DNA of 64,000 bases from Augochlora pura (Eukaryota; Arthropoda; Insecta; Hymenoptera; Halictidae): positions 12,152,001-12,216,000 of the forward strand of contig NC_135774.1 in assembly GCF_028453695.1 (NCBI RefSeq). The letters are read 5' to 3'. The notes beneath the pieces were generated by a model. That model had not been told where the DNA came from. It ran no database searches and worked only from the letters and a program-made list of their open reading frames with translations. Below, piece after piece: positions 12,112 through 25,158 of this stretch. Both the position numbers and the translations under genes were made by a program. Numbering within the stretch: position 1 is the stretch's first letter; every line of letters starts with the position of its first letter.

Positions 12112-15100
12112 GCATCCTTCTTTCATACGAAAAATTCCCGGCGAACTCGACAGCCGGAAGGAAATAAAAATACGACGCGACCTTAATTCATCCGAGCTCC
12201 TCTGGTTCGGCTCACATTATTCATGGCTCACAAGAGTTTTAAGCGTCTAATTAGCTGAAGTAATTAGCGGAGATTCTATTAGCCGTACCGATAAATAATC
12301 CACCATATTTATAATAGACTGCTGCGTACCGGCCGGACGTCGAATCTTGATCGTGATCATGCTCAATTATCGCTTCCACGAACTCTGACCTCTCAGCAGT
12401 TTAATTTCATCCGGGAGGTTGATTACTTTTGTTGATGAACGAGGGGGAAATATTTTAACGCTTAAGTGGCGCTAGGATTTTTAGGGAAATCGTTCGTGTA
12501 TCAAGGTTATGTGATTAAATTACGGATTTTATGTATTTATCACGATGTTGTTACATTATTTTTGATTTGTTTGAATTATTCGAAAAAGGAAGATATTTTT
12601 ATGTAATACATGTTTTTTACGACTAACTTGAAGAATTTGTGTGTTGCATAAATATTAGTAAGCTATTTACGACGAAGCCAGAAGTGAAATGCAAAGAAAT
12701 ATTTTAATCTAATTCTAGATAAATTACCAGTTTATTCCAAGATGGTGTATAAAATATTAGCCAATACAGATAATTAAACCTCCACTACTAAATTAAATAA
12801 AATTTATATGACTTAATTTTTATTTGAAAGAAAGAATAATTAAATATGATTTTAAGATTATTACAGCTTTAATTATAAAGCTTCCTAGTTTGAATAATTA
12901 TAAAATATAAAATAGTAAACGTCTAATGTCATGCATATTAAGCACAGAAATTGAAATATTCTTTAAGCACAAAATAACCGATTCTAAATTCTTGTAAAAA
13001 CGAACATGCACAGTTGCCCTTATAATACAGTGGAATGAACATGTGAACTTTAAACCTACCTAAAGATGAATCAAGTACGAATAATGGTACATCTAACGCC
13101 GGGAGAATCACTTGCAAGAATCGAACTATTCCAGGGGTAGAGAATGGAGCATACCGACGTTAAATTCACGGGAGAATGAAGTACTTCCGTTGCCAAGATA
13201 ATCCGGCGCAACTGCAGACAAAACGACGAGGATATATCGTGTCTTGGTGAATGAATTTCCCGGGGATCGCGACGTAAAATCGAACGCGTCCGCGGTTCGG
13301 CGATATATCAAAGGGCTGAAAACCTGCCGATACAATGGCATCGGGCCCTCGAGCCGCTTGTCCCTTCTTCGGCCGGCTAAATAAATTAGACCGAGAGTCA
13401 CGCCCAATCGGGATTCCGCGAGCGGTTTTTCACGGAAGCGGCCGCGGGGAGCCCGCCCGCGGAAGGCCGCTCACGCCACGCGTATACATCAACTCGTTGG
13501 CGAAGTTTTTGCATTTTTTACCAGCGCGCATGTACCAACGGCGATCTAACATGCCGGGCGCCCGCCGCGCCGGTTTACATAATTGTGTGTGCATGAACGG
13601 GCGACGACTATATCGGCTAAATGGATCACCGGGCTGGCCTTCCGTATTTATGAGTTTTCGATCTATTTGCCGGGGATATCGCGACCGCCCGAGTTTCGGA
13701 GCCCGATCTCGACCAGATATCCGAGCCGAACGAAAGGAAACGGGGTCCCCTGCTATCCGCGGGGGATTTGACAAAATACGCGAGCGCATACAGAGCGAGC
13801 GGTTACAGCAAATCCACCGATCGAGCCGACGACGCGACGCTCGGAGACCGCTTATGCCGCAGAAGTATGCGTCGGATAAAGGTGGCTAGTTGCATTTGCT
13901 TCGGTCCCATTTTGTTTCCACTGTTTCTCTTGACTTATTTTGAGAACACGTTGCTCGAGTGGTTGCTTTTGTATAGAATGCGTTTTGAAATATGAAAGCA
14001 AGGAGTCAACTCGGAAACTGTAACCCAAGATAAGAGAAATCTCGTCAACCAAATAAATGACATTTATATTTCTTTATTCTTTTTCCTTGTATTTGATGCT
14101 ATCTCTTCATTATTTAATTCCAGTGAGTTTTTCAATGCTTTAATCACACCAACTTCTCTAGCTTCAAATTCTTCCAATTCTTTCCTTATTTTTACAGTTC
14201 TTGTCTTTCTTTTCTCTGGTATTTAGAAGATTGCTGTTTCAAACATTAATATACGAAGATTAAACCGGTATTTCCACGGCTAGACGATATTCTTAAATTA
14301 TATAAATTTGTACGGGACAAAAAAATTCATTCCAACGCGTTTCAATATTAACAGAAAAAAGTTCGCGCTAATAAGTACCATCGCAGATTGGTACCTTTAT
14401 CATATGCGGGGGCGAAGCTGGCTCGAATCAAGGGGAAACTCTTCCGCCGGTTTGTCTCGCGACGGCGGCCATGGCGGATGTAAATTTTCCCAGGTTCTCT
14501 TCCCTACCTGCAGCTTCATTTGCGCCGCGAGCTAGACCAAAAATAAACGAACCACCGAATGAAAATCCTCGGCGCAGTTGCGCCGGGAATTTATTGCGTT
14601 CAATCTATTTGTTTACGAGAATGAAAATGAGACCACGGACGGGTTTAATCAAGTCCCTGATACTTTAATCCGCCGGAACGAAGAGGCTACGGGGTCCCAA
14701 TTTTTCCAGCCGGCTCCTTGGTACCTCGCTCATTGGAAAATAACTCTTCCGTGGAATGCCGTGTGTCGTGATAAATATTTGCGCGGCCCTTCCCGGGCAT
14801 CTTACGTCGGCTCTGCTAACAGAATTATCTGTAACTTTCTGTTTAGTCTGCAAACCGCACTTTCCGCTGTGATTCCTGGAGTAATGGCTCTCGGCGACGA
14901 TTCAGGTGTTTGGAAAGGTGCTTGTGTCTAAAATGATTCAGGAAAGTTGCCCTTCGGATTGCAAATCCCTCGGAGCTCCGCCCGAGAACAGTTTTACTGG
15001 GAGATATTCTTTTGTCGCTGTGGTGAAATTTATAGCTTGGAACGATCTGTTTAATATTATTATTACGTTGCTGTTGCTTTTATGCAATCGTAGATCGTTT

Positions 15101-15579
15101 TAAAGAAATACGAAAATAATTACGAATTTAAAAAATATATCGTAACTTTAAATGTCAAAGAATATTCGTAGAAAATGACGAAGAGTTTCGTCAATGTTTT
15201 ATGTTATGAAAAAATTGTCAAGAATCATCCTTATTTTAAGGATTTTCTTAAAGCTCTCCTTTAAAATGTTTTATCTTCTTATACGTTCGCTGGAAAGTTA
15301 TATAATCGAATACTCATTTAATTAAGTGTTACTGAATCAAAAAAACTATATTGCAGAAGTGCACAGTGAAAAGATAACGTTCACCATGGCAGCTGCCTAT
15401 AAATTTAACATGCACGGTAAATCTAGCGATAAGTTTTTTGTACTACCATGTTCCTAATTTCCTCTTCACTTGCAAATACTACAAAGAATTAGCATTCAGC
15501 ATGTGAGCAAGCTCGAGAATTCTAATTAAGATTCACAATGATTATCTAACACGAATATGCACGCAGGCGATTCAATAGT

Positions 15580-15616
15580 GGAGAGAGAGAGGGAGAGAGA
15601 AAGAGAAAGAGAGAGC
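15580..15616. repeat. GA microsatellite
   Basis: A (GA)n tract with occasional GGGA and GAAA interruptions is visible. Confidence 0.9.
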
Positions 15617-16328
15617 AGGTATAATGAAAGCGAATGTAAATTTTGGTGTTAAGATCTACGATTGACATAAGAGTGGATCAAGTTAGAGAAACGCAGGAAA
15701 ACCTGCTTATTAACATGTATTGCGTTACTCATTCTCAACGAATTGCTGCCGTCTTGAAATCTTGATAAGACGATTAATGAAAATGAAACTTTGCATAAAG
15801 ATTCACAATTTGCTTCTACCTTTTTCATCTCGAATGTGAAAATTCATTTCTGTACTTATGTATTGAATTGGTCTAAGCCTAATAACACCTTAAAAATAGG
15901 AAAACGACAAAATACACATAACTATACAATTTTAATATAATTAAATATAACTGTATGAAATTAATGAAATTGTAGCTGCGACAGTCAAAGTATTAATCTT
16001 GTAATTATTATAGCACGATCCAATATAATTTTTAAAATGTCCGATATGTTAATATTTAAAAATCTCTTAAACACGTATAAAATACATAATTCATATAAAA
16101 GAAAAACATTATAAATTATAGAGTTCGAAAGGTTTCGAGTGCAGAGACTTAATAATAGAATTAATCAACTTGGATTCCATCGTCGAAGCGATCTACGAGC
16201 AGTAGAGTCGAAAGCAAACAATTTAGCGGTTTTAAATTAGCGATCGATCGATCATGATCGTTAATCTATCGTTTGGGGGCAAAGGTTCGGTGTACGCAAG
16301 CCTCGCGTGGCTTAAGGATCGCAGCAAG

Positions 16329-16403
16329 GGCTAAGGGAGGGTTTGGTTCGAGTCCCCGAGCAAAGGAGGGTGCGGCTGTCTGTAGCATGATCCTCCCTAA
16401 GCC
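16329..16403. other. candidate hairpin / structured element
   Basis: The arms 16329-16340 and 16392-16403 are complementary at 11 of 12 positions, extendable inward by a few G-U and A-U pairs, around a loop of roughly 45-50 bases. The motif GGCTAAG or GGCTTAAG occurs three times in the neighbourhood (16309, 16329, 16406). The loop contains GGTTCGAGTCCC, which resembles a tRNA T-loop, but no tRNA fold is present. I cannot assign a function; chance pairing is possible. Confidence 0.25.
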
Positions 16404-16773
16404 GAGGCTAAGAGGCTATTAGTTAGCTCTGCGAGCAGCGACGTAACCCCAAAGACTAACACGGTACTTACACCTTCCTGCTTCGTAGAGATCGCAAGAT
16501 ATTCAACCAACTAGTTCAACGGAGTATGTTTGCACGGCGTGGAAGGTGAGACCAGCGCGATACTCGGGGAATAGCGCCGCCCGGGCAAGATCAACGATAA
16601 GAAATTAATATTAAAACAAACTTCACGTGCATCGGTTCGAGGGACCGACGGGATGCGACGCGACGCCGCGAAGCAATTACAGATACAATCTGCCGCTCCC
16701 CGGATTACGTGTAAATGAATTCTCGGCGGAACTCGGTACCTTCGCGAACTAATTAAAAAAGGAACAAAGAAGT

Positions 16774-16792
16774 GGGGGGGGGGGGGGGGGGG
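16774..16792. repeat. G homopolymer run (19 bases)
   Basis: An uninterrupted G run of 19 bases followed by GA-rich sequence is read directly from the plus strand. It is prone to length error in sequencing. Confidence 0.9.
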
Positions 16793-17925
16793 AGGGAAGG
16801 AGAGAGGAGACCCCGGCACCAGATGCTGGTTCCGTTCGATTTTATAATCCCATTCGTTGCTCCCTCGTCCGTCTTAGTCCATGCCACTTAATTTGCCCGG
16901 TTCAAGCTGCTTGACTTGCGAAATCAAGGAACCTAATCACTTGTCCCACTTGCCTTTTGTTACTCTCGCGATTGATCAAATTTTCGAAAAGTCACTTACG
17001 GCATTAGTGCCGCTTTCAGATTTCCGTCTACTATTCTCTCAATCAACAGTTATCTCTTGATTACACGAAACTCTAATATCCGCATTCTCCTTCATCTGAG
17101 CACCACGATCATGGAACTAAGGTTATTCAATTTTCATCGTAAAATGCCCCCTATATTATAATAGCCTGACGTTATTACAATTATAGAAAATTCTAGTGTA
17201 AAATATGGGGCTAACCGAGGTCCCAGTATATTATTTAAACGAATCGTGGTTGCTGATAGTTTGAATAACCCCAACGCGACAGAAATCGAAACGGAACGAC
17301 AAATGGGGCATCTGTTTGATTTCAATTTCTATAAATCAGCTGATAACAGCCGGTATTTGCATGAACGTTTCGAGGTTACGCGATGAGGCTCGTAAAAATG
17401 ATGGTTATCAGACGGTGCAGCGGAACGGAGGACCCCGGCCGGGACCTTGCCGATTCATGTAGATGCATATCCGATGAGGATGAACGTTATTATAAATCGA
17501 CGAACTATCGAAGGACATCCATTATGCAGAACTCCGGCAGAAGTCCGTCGCAAGCATCTAATCTTACCCTTTGACCGTTCTCTCCCCCGGTGTTTAACCC
17601 ATATGCGGTGTTCCTGCGCCTCGCCCGGGGAATCTCCGTAAAGCCGATTAGTAGTCAGAGCACGTCCGTTATTAGCCATTCGGCCGGATGCGGTCTAAAA
17701 CTAGCAAAATCAAACTTGCGAAACGTATCCTACCCGGGCTGATTTGCGGCGCGATCCCAACCGGTAAACGATTCCATCGTAAAACCGGTTTCATTTTTCG
17801 CCGCCCGCGCGACACGCGATACACAAACAGAGGCGCAGCTGTTATGGGGGTGTAGGACTTGTGCTCCCGTTGCCCTCGGCAAACAGTAATTAGCGGATGA
17901 ATTTTCTTCGGTCATTTCTCCGAGA

Positions 17926-17940
17926 GCGCGCGCGCGCGCG
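17926..17940. repeat. alternating GC run
   Basis: A short (GC)n dinucleotide run lies in otherwise mixed sequence. Confidence 0.85.
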
Positions 17941-20900
17941 AATCACATTCAATTAATTTTCCTGGAGTTTTGATAAGCCCGAAGCCGCAAGATTCCACAA
18001 ATTTACGAGAACTTTCGCAATTAGCGCGGCAACTCAAACAGAAATGTTAATTAATGCGAATCGCGGCCGGCGTAAAACACACGACCGCCGTCGCCACCAG
18101 CGCTACAGAAAACTATATGGAAGTTATTCGCGGGGAGAATATAAAGGGTCTTTCAACTACCGAATGCTTTCGTGTTGCATTTATCACGCGGCTAGACGTT
18201 TCTTACGATTGCCGTGGCATCTCTGCTACGCGGTTGGACATTATTAGATTCCGGATTTTATGCAAAATTGTTACCAGTACGAGATTCTTTTCGTATCGTC
18301 ATTTTTGGCTCAGCATTATGGCAAGGGATGTTAAATGTTTAAGAATTTTTGGGAGATTTCTTCAATCTGTAATGATATGTAACTAAAATCTATATGATGG
18401 TATATACTCTATACGATAGTATTTATGCAAATAATCATACACTTACCATTTTAAAAATATTTTTAATACGATCGAATTCCCTCAAAGACCTTTCGCAACA
18501 TATTGCAAAATTGAGCAAAATAGATTTTTAAAATGGCATGTAGACTATAAATATTTTTATATACTATTTTATTTTAATACTTGCGTAATACAAAATTTGA
18601 CAAGTAAACTTTATTTAAAATAATAGTTAGTATATGAATATAGCATTTCGGATATAATATATATTATATACGTAATATCCACATGCAACTACTATTCCAG
18701 ACGACATTTACTTGGCAAATTCTGTATTAATTCCGTCCTAACATTAGGCATCTTATTATATTTCATACGTAACTACAAACGATCGTACGAAAAGTCGCAC
18801 AAAAAAATTGTCAAATTTTAAAAACTCGAACACGTTCCACGAATAAAAAACTATCGATAGTTCCCGTTGAAAGTCTCTTCACTTGGAATCCTCTTTGCCA
18901 GCCAGCAAGCCGTACATTCTCGTTGGATTTGTCGACGCGTCGCGAACCTAATGCGACGCGACGATAAAGCGAGCACTGTTCGGATTCAAGCAAGGCAAAT
19001 CATCGGAATAAAGAAAAATTGACAAGGGCCGCGAGGAGCTCGCGTTCCATCAAAAAATAAAGTCAGCACGGGGCGCGAAATAAAGGCCGCGAATGGGCGG
19101 CTCGCGTGCAGCTGCAAATGGATCTGCATTAATTAAATTAATGGTCAGTCGTAGCCGGTAGGAATGGCCGGTCATTGGTGCCCGCGATCCTGCCCATAGA
19201 CCGTACAAAATGGTACAGCACACGGGTACGATACTCGGCCACGATATCGACCCGCGCCCGTTTGATTTTTCGGCGATACGCAGCCGGCCACGCAACTCAT
19301 TGTTACGCCGGACAACCGGCGGCAACTTGTCTCTTTCGTTTGCTCCGCTGTCAAACAGAAAGTTCCCGACCGGTTCCTTAATTATTTTATTTACTCGACG
19401 AACTCAAACACGAACTTTATTCGACCCCCCGCGTGGCGGAGCACATGGCTTCTCCTGGTCTGCGAGCACGTTTCACCGTCTATAAAAATAAAGGCTGAAC
19501 GCTGCTCGACAATTTATTCGGCTGATAGATTAAATACCTGGTAGATTTATATCGTTGGTGTTTAATTTAAAAAATAATTATTTAGCAACACAATTGGATA
19601 AAATCTTTATTGATGCTTACAACACTATATTGCTACGCGATACACGGAGAAATGCAATAAAAATGAAATTAATGACTTTCTTATATTTTTTAGTAGATTT
19701 ACATATATATCGAATGTGTTACATTTAAATGTGAGATGTGAAGTTTATATTATAGTAACTTTATTTCATATTAAACCTATCATGTTTTGTGCGAAATCAT
19801 TATAATTAGTAGTAACTGTGCTTTGGTAACATTATTCGGTAATATATGTATATATCAATATCAATTACTGTATCCTACATGTGGATGCTATACGAACAAG
19901 GTACTAGATTTTTATGCAAAGTAAAAACTGTCCAAGTTTATTATAAGAAATATAAACGTTTCCTCTTTTTATCATTTTAATAAATCCTTCGAAATATTAA
20001 AAATATTCTAAACCCCTCATGCTTTACCATTTCGCTTTTGAGCCAGTTATTTTTCTCGAAGCAGCATAAAATCCACAGTCTAAAACGCTACTTACGCGCT
20101 ACCTTTTATAAACATGCGATTTACAATTGAACACAATTGAAAAAGATTTCACTGTAATATCAAACTATGAAACGGCTTTATGAAAATATCGAGCACCGAA
20201 GTTCACGTGCAATAAATATGGTCGAAGACGAGGGCCACTAAAAGCAGGGTCACGTTTTCGGCTGGCAAGCGACGCGACGGATTGGCCGAAGACGCATTAT
20301 TCCGTCGCATTAACGTGTACGCGGCGCGGGAACCGCACCTGGCCGAGCGATAGCAGCAATATTGACTCGCCAAGCAGCATTTACGGCCAATAAAGGATCA
20401 ATCATCCGAGCCAGCGATTCCCAGATGTCGCGCCGTCGCGGAAAAAGAAGACCGACGGAAGGCGGCATCGGTGGAGGGGAGGGGGTTCCCGGTATTGGTG
20501 ATTTCCAGCACGTACGACAGCAAATTTTCGGCGACGCTCCGAGCCGTGCCAGGGGTATTTGCAAAAGCACGTTTAGCGGGAATACGTGGCCAGAGGCCCG
20601 GGCGGGGGCAAAACGATGATAAGGGGCGAACAGGGCGAACGTTAAGTTTAGAAACAAGTGCGATCGTAAAAGTTGCGAACTTGAAGCTGCTTGCCGGCCG
20701 ACGAAGCGAAAACCGGGCGAAACTGGCACTAAATATGAATCATAAAAGAAGCATAAAGATAATTGTATGCTAATAGGCGAAGCGTATGCGCCACGTCGCC
20801 CCAAACAGCTCAACATCCACCGTTATTACCTACGTAGCTGCGTTACAGCACGTATACCCCGCGCGCACGTTCACTGTTCCGACGCCGTAAACTTTCCGTG

Positions 20901-23900
20901 ATACGACGTTGACACGATCTAATTCTGTATGATCAACTCAGCCGTGAGCACCTTTCGCCCCGGCGAAAGTGCATAACCTTCTATATCCCGTCTTTCTTTT
21001 ATAACGCCTTGAGGTGCGCCGTTCCACGTCTTTACGCACCCGCCCCCAAGCTTATATACTCTACTTTCGCCTAATACGCCACGCGCATTCATCAACCGGC
21101 CGGCTTAATCCGGGAACGAGGTTTCAAACTTTATTCATTTACCCAACCTAGTCTCTTATTTCAACCTAAAGGAACAATCATCTTTATCCTTAGATAAGAC
21201 CGAAGATTAATCAGCCATTTGCACTGGAGAGGAAACTCCGCTAAAAATTGTTTCGTCGCGTTCCAAAATAATCTCTGCGTTATCTTTGCGTATTACTTGA
21301 ATATTGTAGAATAGTAAAATTATGTGAGTACGTACGGCAAACCACATTTTTTGTTATATCAGGTAGTGCAGTGTTCAAACAGCATAATATTGAAATAAAT
21401 CGTATATTCACAATACATTGAAATAAAACACATATTTACAACGCAAACAAATAACTTCCATTGGTTTCGGAACAATTGTTACGTGTAGGCGTGTATCTAA
21501 TAGATCTACTGTATACATTTTAATCTAAAAGGGTTGGGCAATCGCTATTTTTCTATATAATACGGAAAGTCCTCGCCTACGACGATCCTGAGCTACGAGA
21601 AAAGCACTACCAACGAACTATCCGAAGTATTGAAAAATGCATGTAAACGGGTATGCGCCAACTTAACGTTTTTAATTAGTACAGCCAGGTTTACGAATTA
21701 TCGGGAAATTGTGTTCATGCGAAATAAATGAAGTTTGAAGGGGGGCCGCGAGAAAAACAAAAGATGTCGAACAATGTTCGGCACAATAGCACCCGTGATT
21801 TCCGTGGCGGTTTCAACGAGGTAAATCAGCGGCCGGGTTGCATTAATTAAGCAAAAAATATTTTCGCCGGCGCACGGTAGGCAAAACACATTTCGTTTAT
21901 TCGAACAATTAATTTAGTTTCCGGTGAGCTGGAAACTCGGAAAAATTCGAGGACCGGGGAACGTACTCCGCGCGGGAAGGGCCACTTAGATTTCCAAGCA
22001 GACGCTCGAGTCGTCCGGGGGAGGCCGGAAAAAGCTAAGCGGCTGAATTTATTGCCCCGAACAAAACATTTAGATATCCGCGAGCGGAGTTTGCGATCCT
22101 CTCCTGAATTCGAAGGACGAAACCCGGGTTCCAGCCCGAAAGGAGGAGTCCGGTGGGGCGGAGAGACACAAGACAGTAGCCACGAGCGTTGGAGGGTGGT
22201 CTTTCACGAGGTCGTGAATTGAGAACCGGAAGACCGAGAAGAATCTACTTGACCGTGTCGCCGACTTTTAGAGTCGATCGTCCCGAGAGCTTTTACGGTC
22301 TTGACGAGAGAGAATACCGCCGCGATGTGTAAACCATGAGCCTCTTCGACGGTTGCGCCCGGGCCTTTGAAACTCTCCTTTTCTTACGAAACTGGAGCCA
22401 AGGGGATGGAAAATCGAGTAGGCGGGATACGGCCTTGAAAATCGTATCTCTTTCGACGAGAACGGGTTCTCGACCAATTTCGATCGGTCAGACTCAAATG
22501 TCGAAGAGCTATTTCACAGCGTGCTCGATTTAGACGATAGGCAGGCAATCTACGGCTGAGAGAATTACGAATTAGTTAATTGAACGCTTGCGCTATAATT
22601 TCCTAATAGCCGCCGCTGATTAGCATCGCTACGTAGTTGGCAAATTAATGGATGGAAAATATTCATTGGAGGTCGGCATTAATCCCTCCGATCTTTATAT
22701 TGAATTTTTTCGTCGCGGAAAATATTGCTGTTCAAGCGAAATTTAGATAACAATTTATTTGTAGTTGTAACACGGTTCAGAATACTTTAAGTCGGCATGA
22801 TTAACGATGCTTAAGGATTCATTTTGCAGTTCCTCGTTCCATTTAAACGTCGGCAAGATAAAGTGCAACTTGAAAGATGAAACACGGTGTACCTTGAACG
22901 GAAGAACATCTGGACGCGGATCAAAAAATAAGTCGACAAATGTCGGTAGAACCGCAAGACGAAGACTTCGAAGAGGCTTAAATTAATTATCGATAGTGCC
23001 GGACCGCAGCAGTAACTGGAACGAGTAAAATTAACAGACCAATGGCGGTCGTTCCTTTGTGCGACCGCAAACGGTCGGGCGTCCGGCCGCAAGGTAGGGA
23101 AGCTACCGAATCGAATTTTGCGAAGCTTGTTACGAACCGATTTGCAGGAGTGGTCTCGTCTTTGAAGGCATCTTCGAAATACCGAAGTGAGAACCGCACG
23201 GACAATTAAAGATGAACAATGCAGTGGGAATATCGATGTCCCCTCGAAACTATGCTTAAGCCGAAGCTTGGTCATCTGTGCAGCCAGCATTCGGGCTTGA
23301 GGTTGAAAGTCCTCGAAGCTGCCGCGGGAGCGACAGAGTCCCTTCCCCCAAGTTTCTTCGATAATTCGTCCCTTGTGAAGATGCGGGGCTGGTCCGAGCA
23401 ATAAAAGTGTCGCGCGGCGGGGAAAACTGGGCGCTTTGTCCTCAAAGCGGTAGCTGCACGTCACGTGCGGCCAATAGCGGGCTCGGGACGGGCCGGGCGG
23501 GGGCTTTATCGGGACCAACGAGGCCACTTTAATTTACGAAACTTGCTCGACATGCACGTCCAACCGGTGAACGTTGATTTACTAACGTGCAGGGGGACTA
23601 AGCGCACCGATTCGACAGGAAAACCGAGCAGACATCGAGGTCGGCGCGCGTGAGCTACCTACAAAGGATACCCCGGCCGCTCTGTGATCGGAAGCTGTCA
23701 ATATTTGCCCGTGTCCGGTAACCGAGTAGCAAGCGATGAACCGTAACGTCATCAATTATCTCTTACATACCACTGGCCGAGCCGGATGTCAAATTTCGTC
23801 AGTTCCCCCCCTCTCTACCCAGGGCCGACTTGGTCGACCCCGAAGCGACCAACCCTCTGTCCCGCGCCGCTCTATTGTCTCTTTCTACTTACCTCGAGAG

Positions 23901-24448
23901 TGTCGACCAGCCAGATTTGAGTAAACCGATGGAAATTGTCTCTGGACCGCCGAGAACAATAATGACCCGGTCGAAATTCCGCTCCGCTTCGAAATTGCTC
24001 GGCCGGAATGTTGAGACCGGTTCTCCATAGCCGAATCGATACCAACGCGCCCCTATCCTACGAGCGTCGGCTACTCTACTCGACGCGCGGAACCACTCGC
24101 TGACTCGCGCGAATATCCTCCTCCTCCTATGGGAATTGCCGGATCACTGGGAGGAGCCGGCGGGATATTTCGCGGCGCAACGATTTCAAATGATACGAGT
24201 ATCGGCCGGCCACCTGGGGCTTACGTTTCCTGCCGTGGATTTTCTTGTCCCGCGCGAGCGTCCGGCTCCGGACCGGTTTTAAACGCGTCCGGAATCGTCG
24301 CCAGCCGCTGCTGGTTCTTGCGAGCGGAGTTTAGAGTGTATGGAAATTCAGAAAATTAGGAATCACGGACACGCGTTAGAGAGAATACTTGACGAGGAGG
24401 CTGGTGTCTCTCGATTCGAGAGCTGTTCCAGGTAATTCGTCATCGCAT

Positions 24449-25158
24449 TTAACCCTTTGCGGAGAGAGCTCTCTGTAAAAGCATTATCTAGTGTGTATGC
24501 TGTCAAAGCTAAACAATTCACCGCATGCACGACAATCTGCTCTTGGAAAAGAATATATGAATAATTAAATATCGTATTAATATTACTGATGTGGTCGCTA
24601 AAATTATACCACTGTTACTATCACTGATACAGTAGAACCTTGATTAGCCGGTTCTCCGATATCAGAATCATCTGTTGTTTAAATACATTTCACCTTCAAT
24701 CGGTTCAATCAAAGGCAAATTCTATACAAAACAATTTATTCTACAAATCAATACAGATGACATCTGGCACTTTATCTAAGTAATTGTTCTATGACACTCT
24801 ATTTAGCCCAGATAATCGAAGTTCCGCTGTATTACTTTATTAAATACATTACATATGTACAGTGATACTTTCTTTGTACCTTTTAGTCATCGTGCATACA
24901 AAAATGTAAAATTCTTATATTTCCAAGACTATAAATGCACAGAGAAATTTCTCACGACCGTTATTTTGCGACAAAGCAATCATTTCTTCTTATTGCAACT
25001 AATTAGCACACTTGCGAAAAGTTCAATATTCATCTTGTCTAGCAAACTGGCCCTCCTAACATTTCAACAAAATGCGAGTCATTTTATACAACTTTGATAA
25101 AGTTTTTGCGTTTTAAAAAGAATTCGAGTAATAACCTTGACTGCGCGCAAAGGGTTAA
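24449..25158. mobile_element. non-autonomous piggyBac-like element (MITE) with TTAA target duplications
   Basis: The left end reads TTAA then CCCTTTGCG (24449-24461) and the right end is its exact inverted complement, CGCAAAGGG then TTAA (25146-25158). TTAA target-site duplication with ends starting CCCTTTG-like is the hallmark of the piggyBac superfamily. The body, 24453-25154, is 702 bp, AT-rich, and has no transposase frame; its longest open frame is 80 codons and unrecognised. It also carries a second, unrelated inverted-repeat element at 24630-24829. It lies about 1.2 kb downstream of the slowmo stop codon. The terminal match is short, so chance is possible, but the combination with TTAA on both sides is persuasive. 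Confidence 0.72.
24628..24831. mobile_element. pogo/Tigger-like MITE nested in the piggyBac-like element
   Basis: The left end TACAGTAGAACCTTGATTAG (from 24628) and the inverted right end TACAGCGGAACTTCGATTAT (ending at 24831) match at most positions and continue with CCGG/CTGG. Ends of the form CAGTNGAACCTCGATTAT with a TA duplication are typical of pogo/Tigger (Tc1-mariner superfamily) elements. The element is 200 bp between the TA dinucleotides, has no coding capacity, and its ends have diverged, suggesting an old insertion. Its position inside the outer MITE implies it inserted after, or was carried by, that element. Confidence 0.68.

Larger units (their letters stand above)
5001..15579. 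other. 10.6 kb without a recognisable gene
   Basis: GC-rich, CpG-rich blocks (about 6.5-7.4, 8.4-9.5, 11.5-12.4 and 13.2-14.9 kb) alternate with AT-rich islands (about 6.0-6.5, 9.6-10.1, 10.8-11.5, 12.5-13.1 and 14.0-14.3 kb). Contents I can point to are a TC microsatellite at 5391-5430, a GCGA/GC tract at 12080-12111, and copies of the dispersed GACTGYGGATTTTATGCAA family near 11227, 12521 and 12633. Open frames of 60-184 codons occur in both strands of the GC-rich blocks but have no domains or convincing splice structure. Confidence 0.5.
15617..24448. other. 8.8 kb without a recognisable gene
   Basis: This alternates AT-rich islands (15.7-16.2, 18.4-18.8, 19.5-20.2, 21.3-21.5 and 22.6-22.8 kb) with GC-rich blocks. 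It holds a possible hairpin element at 16329-16403, a 19-base G run at 16774-16792, a CG dinucleotide run at 17926-17940, and copies of the dispersed motif near 18249, 19905 and 20061. The longest open frame (22811-23527, - strand, 238 codons) resembles no protein I know. Confidence 0.5.

Noticed and set aside
13335..13889. 184-codon plus-strand open frame
   Set aside because: Arg/Gly/Ser-rich translation typical of CpG-rich non-coding DNA, with long overlapping frames on the other strand.
16341..16358. tRNA-like GGTTCGAGTCCC
   Set aside because: The flanking bases do not form a T stem, and no D arm, anticodon arm or acceptor stem can be found around it.
22811..23527. 238-codon minus-strand open frame
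   Set aside because: No recognisable domain, mixed composition with implausible Arg/Ser/Phe clusters, and no splice context; likely chance in GC-rich DNA.
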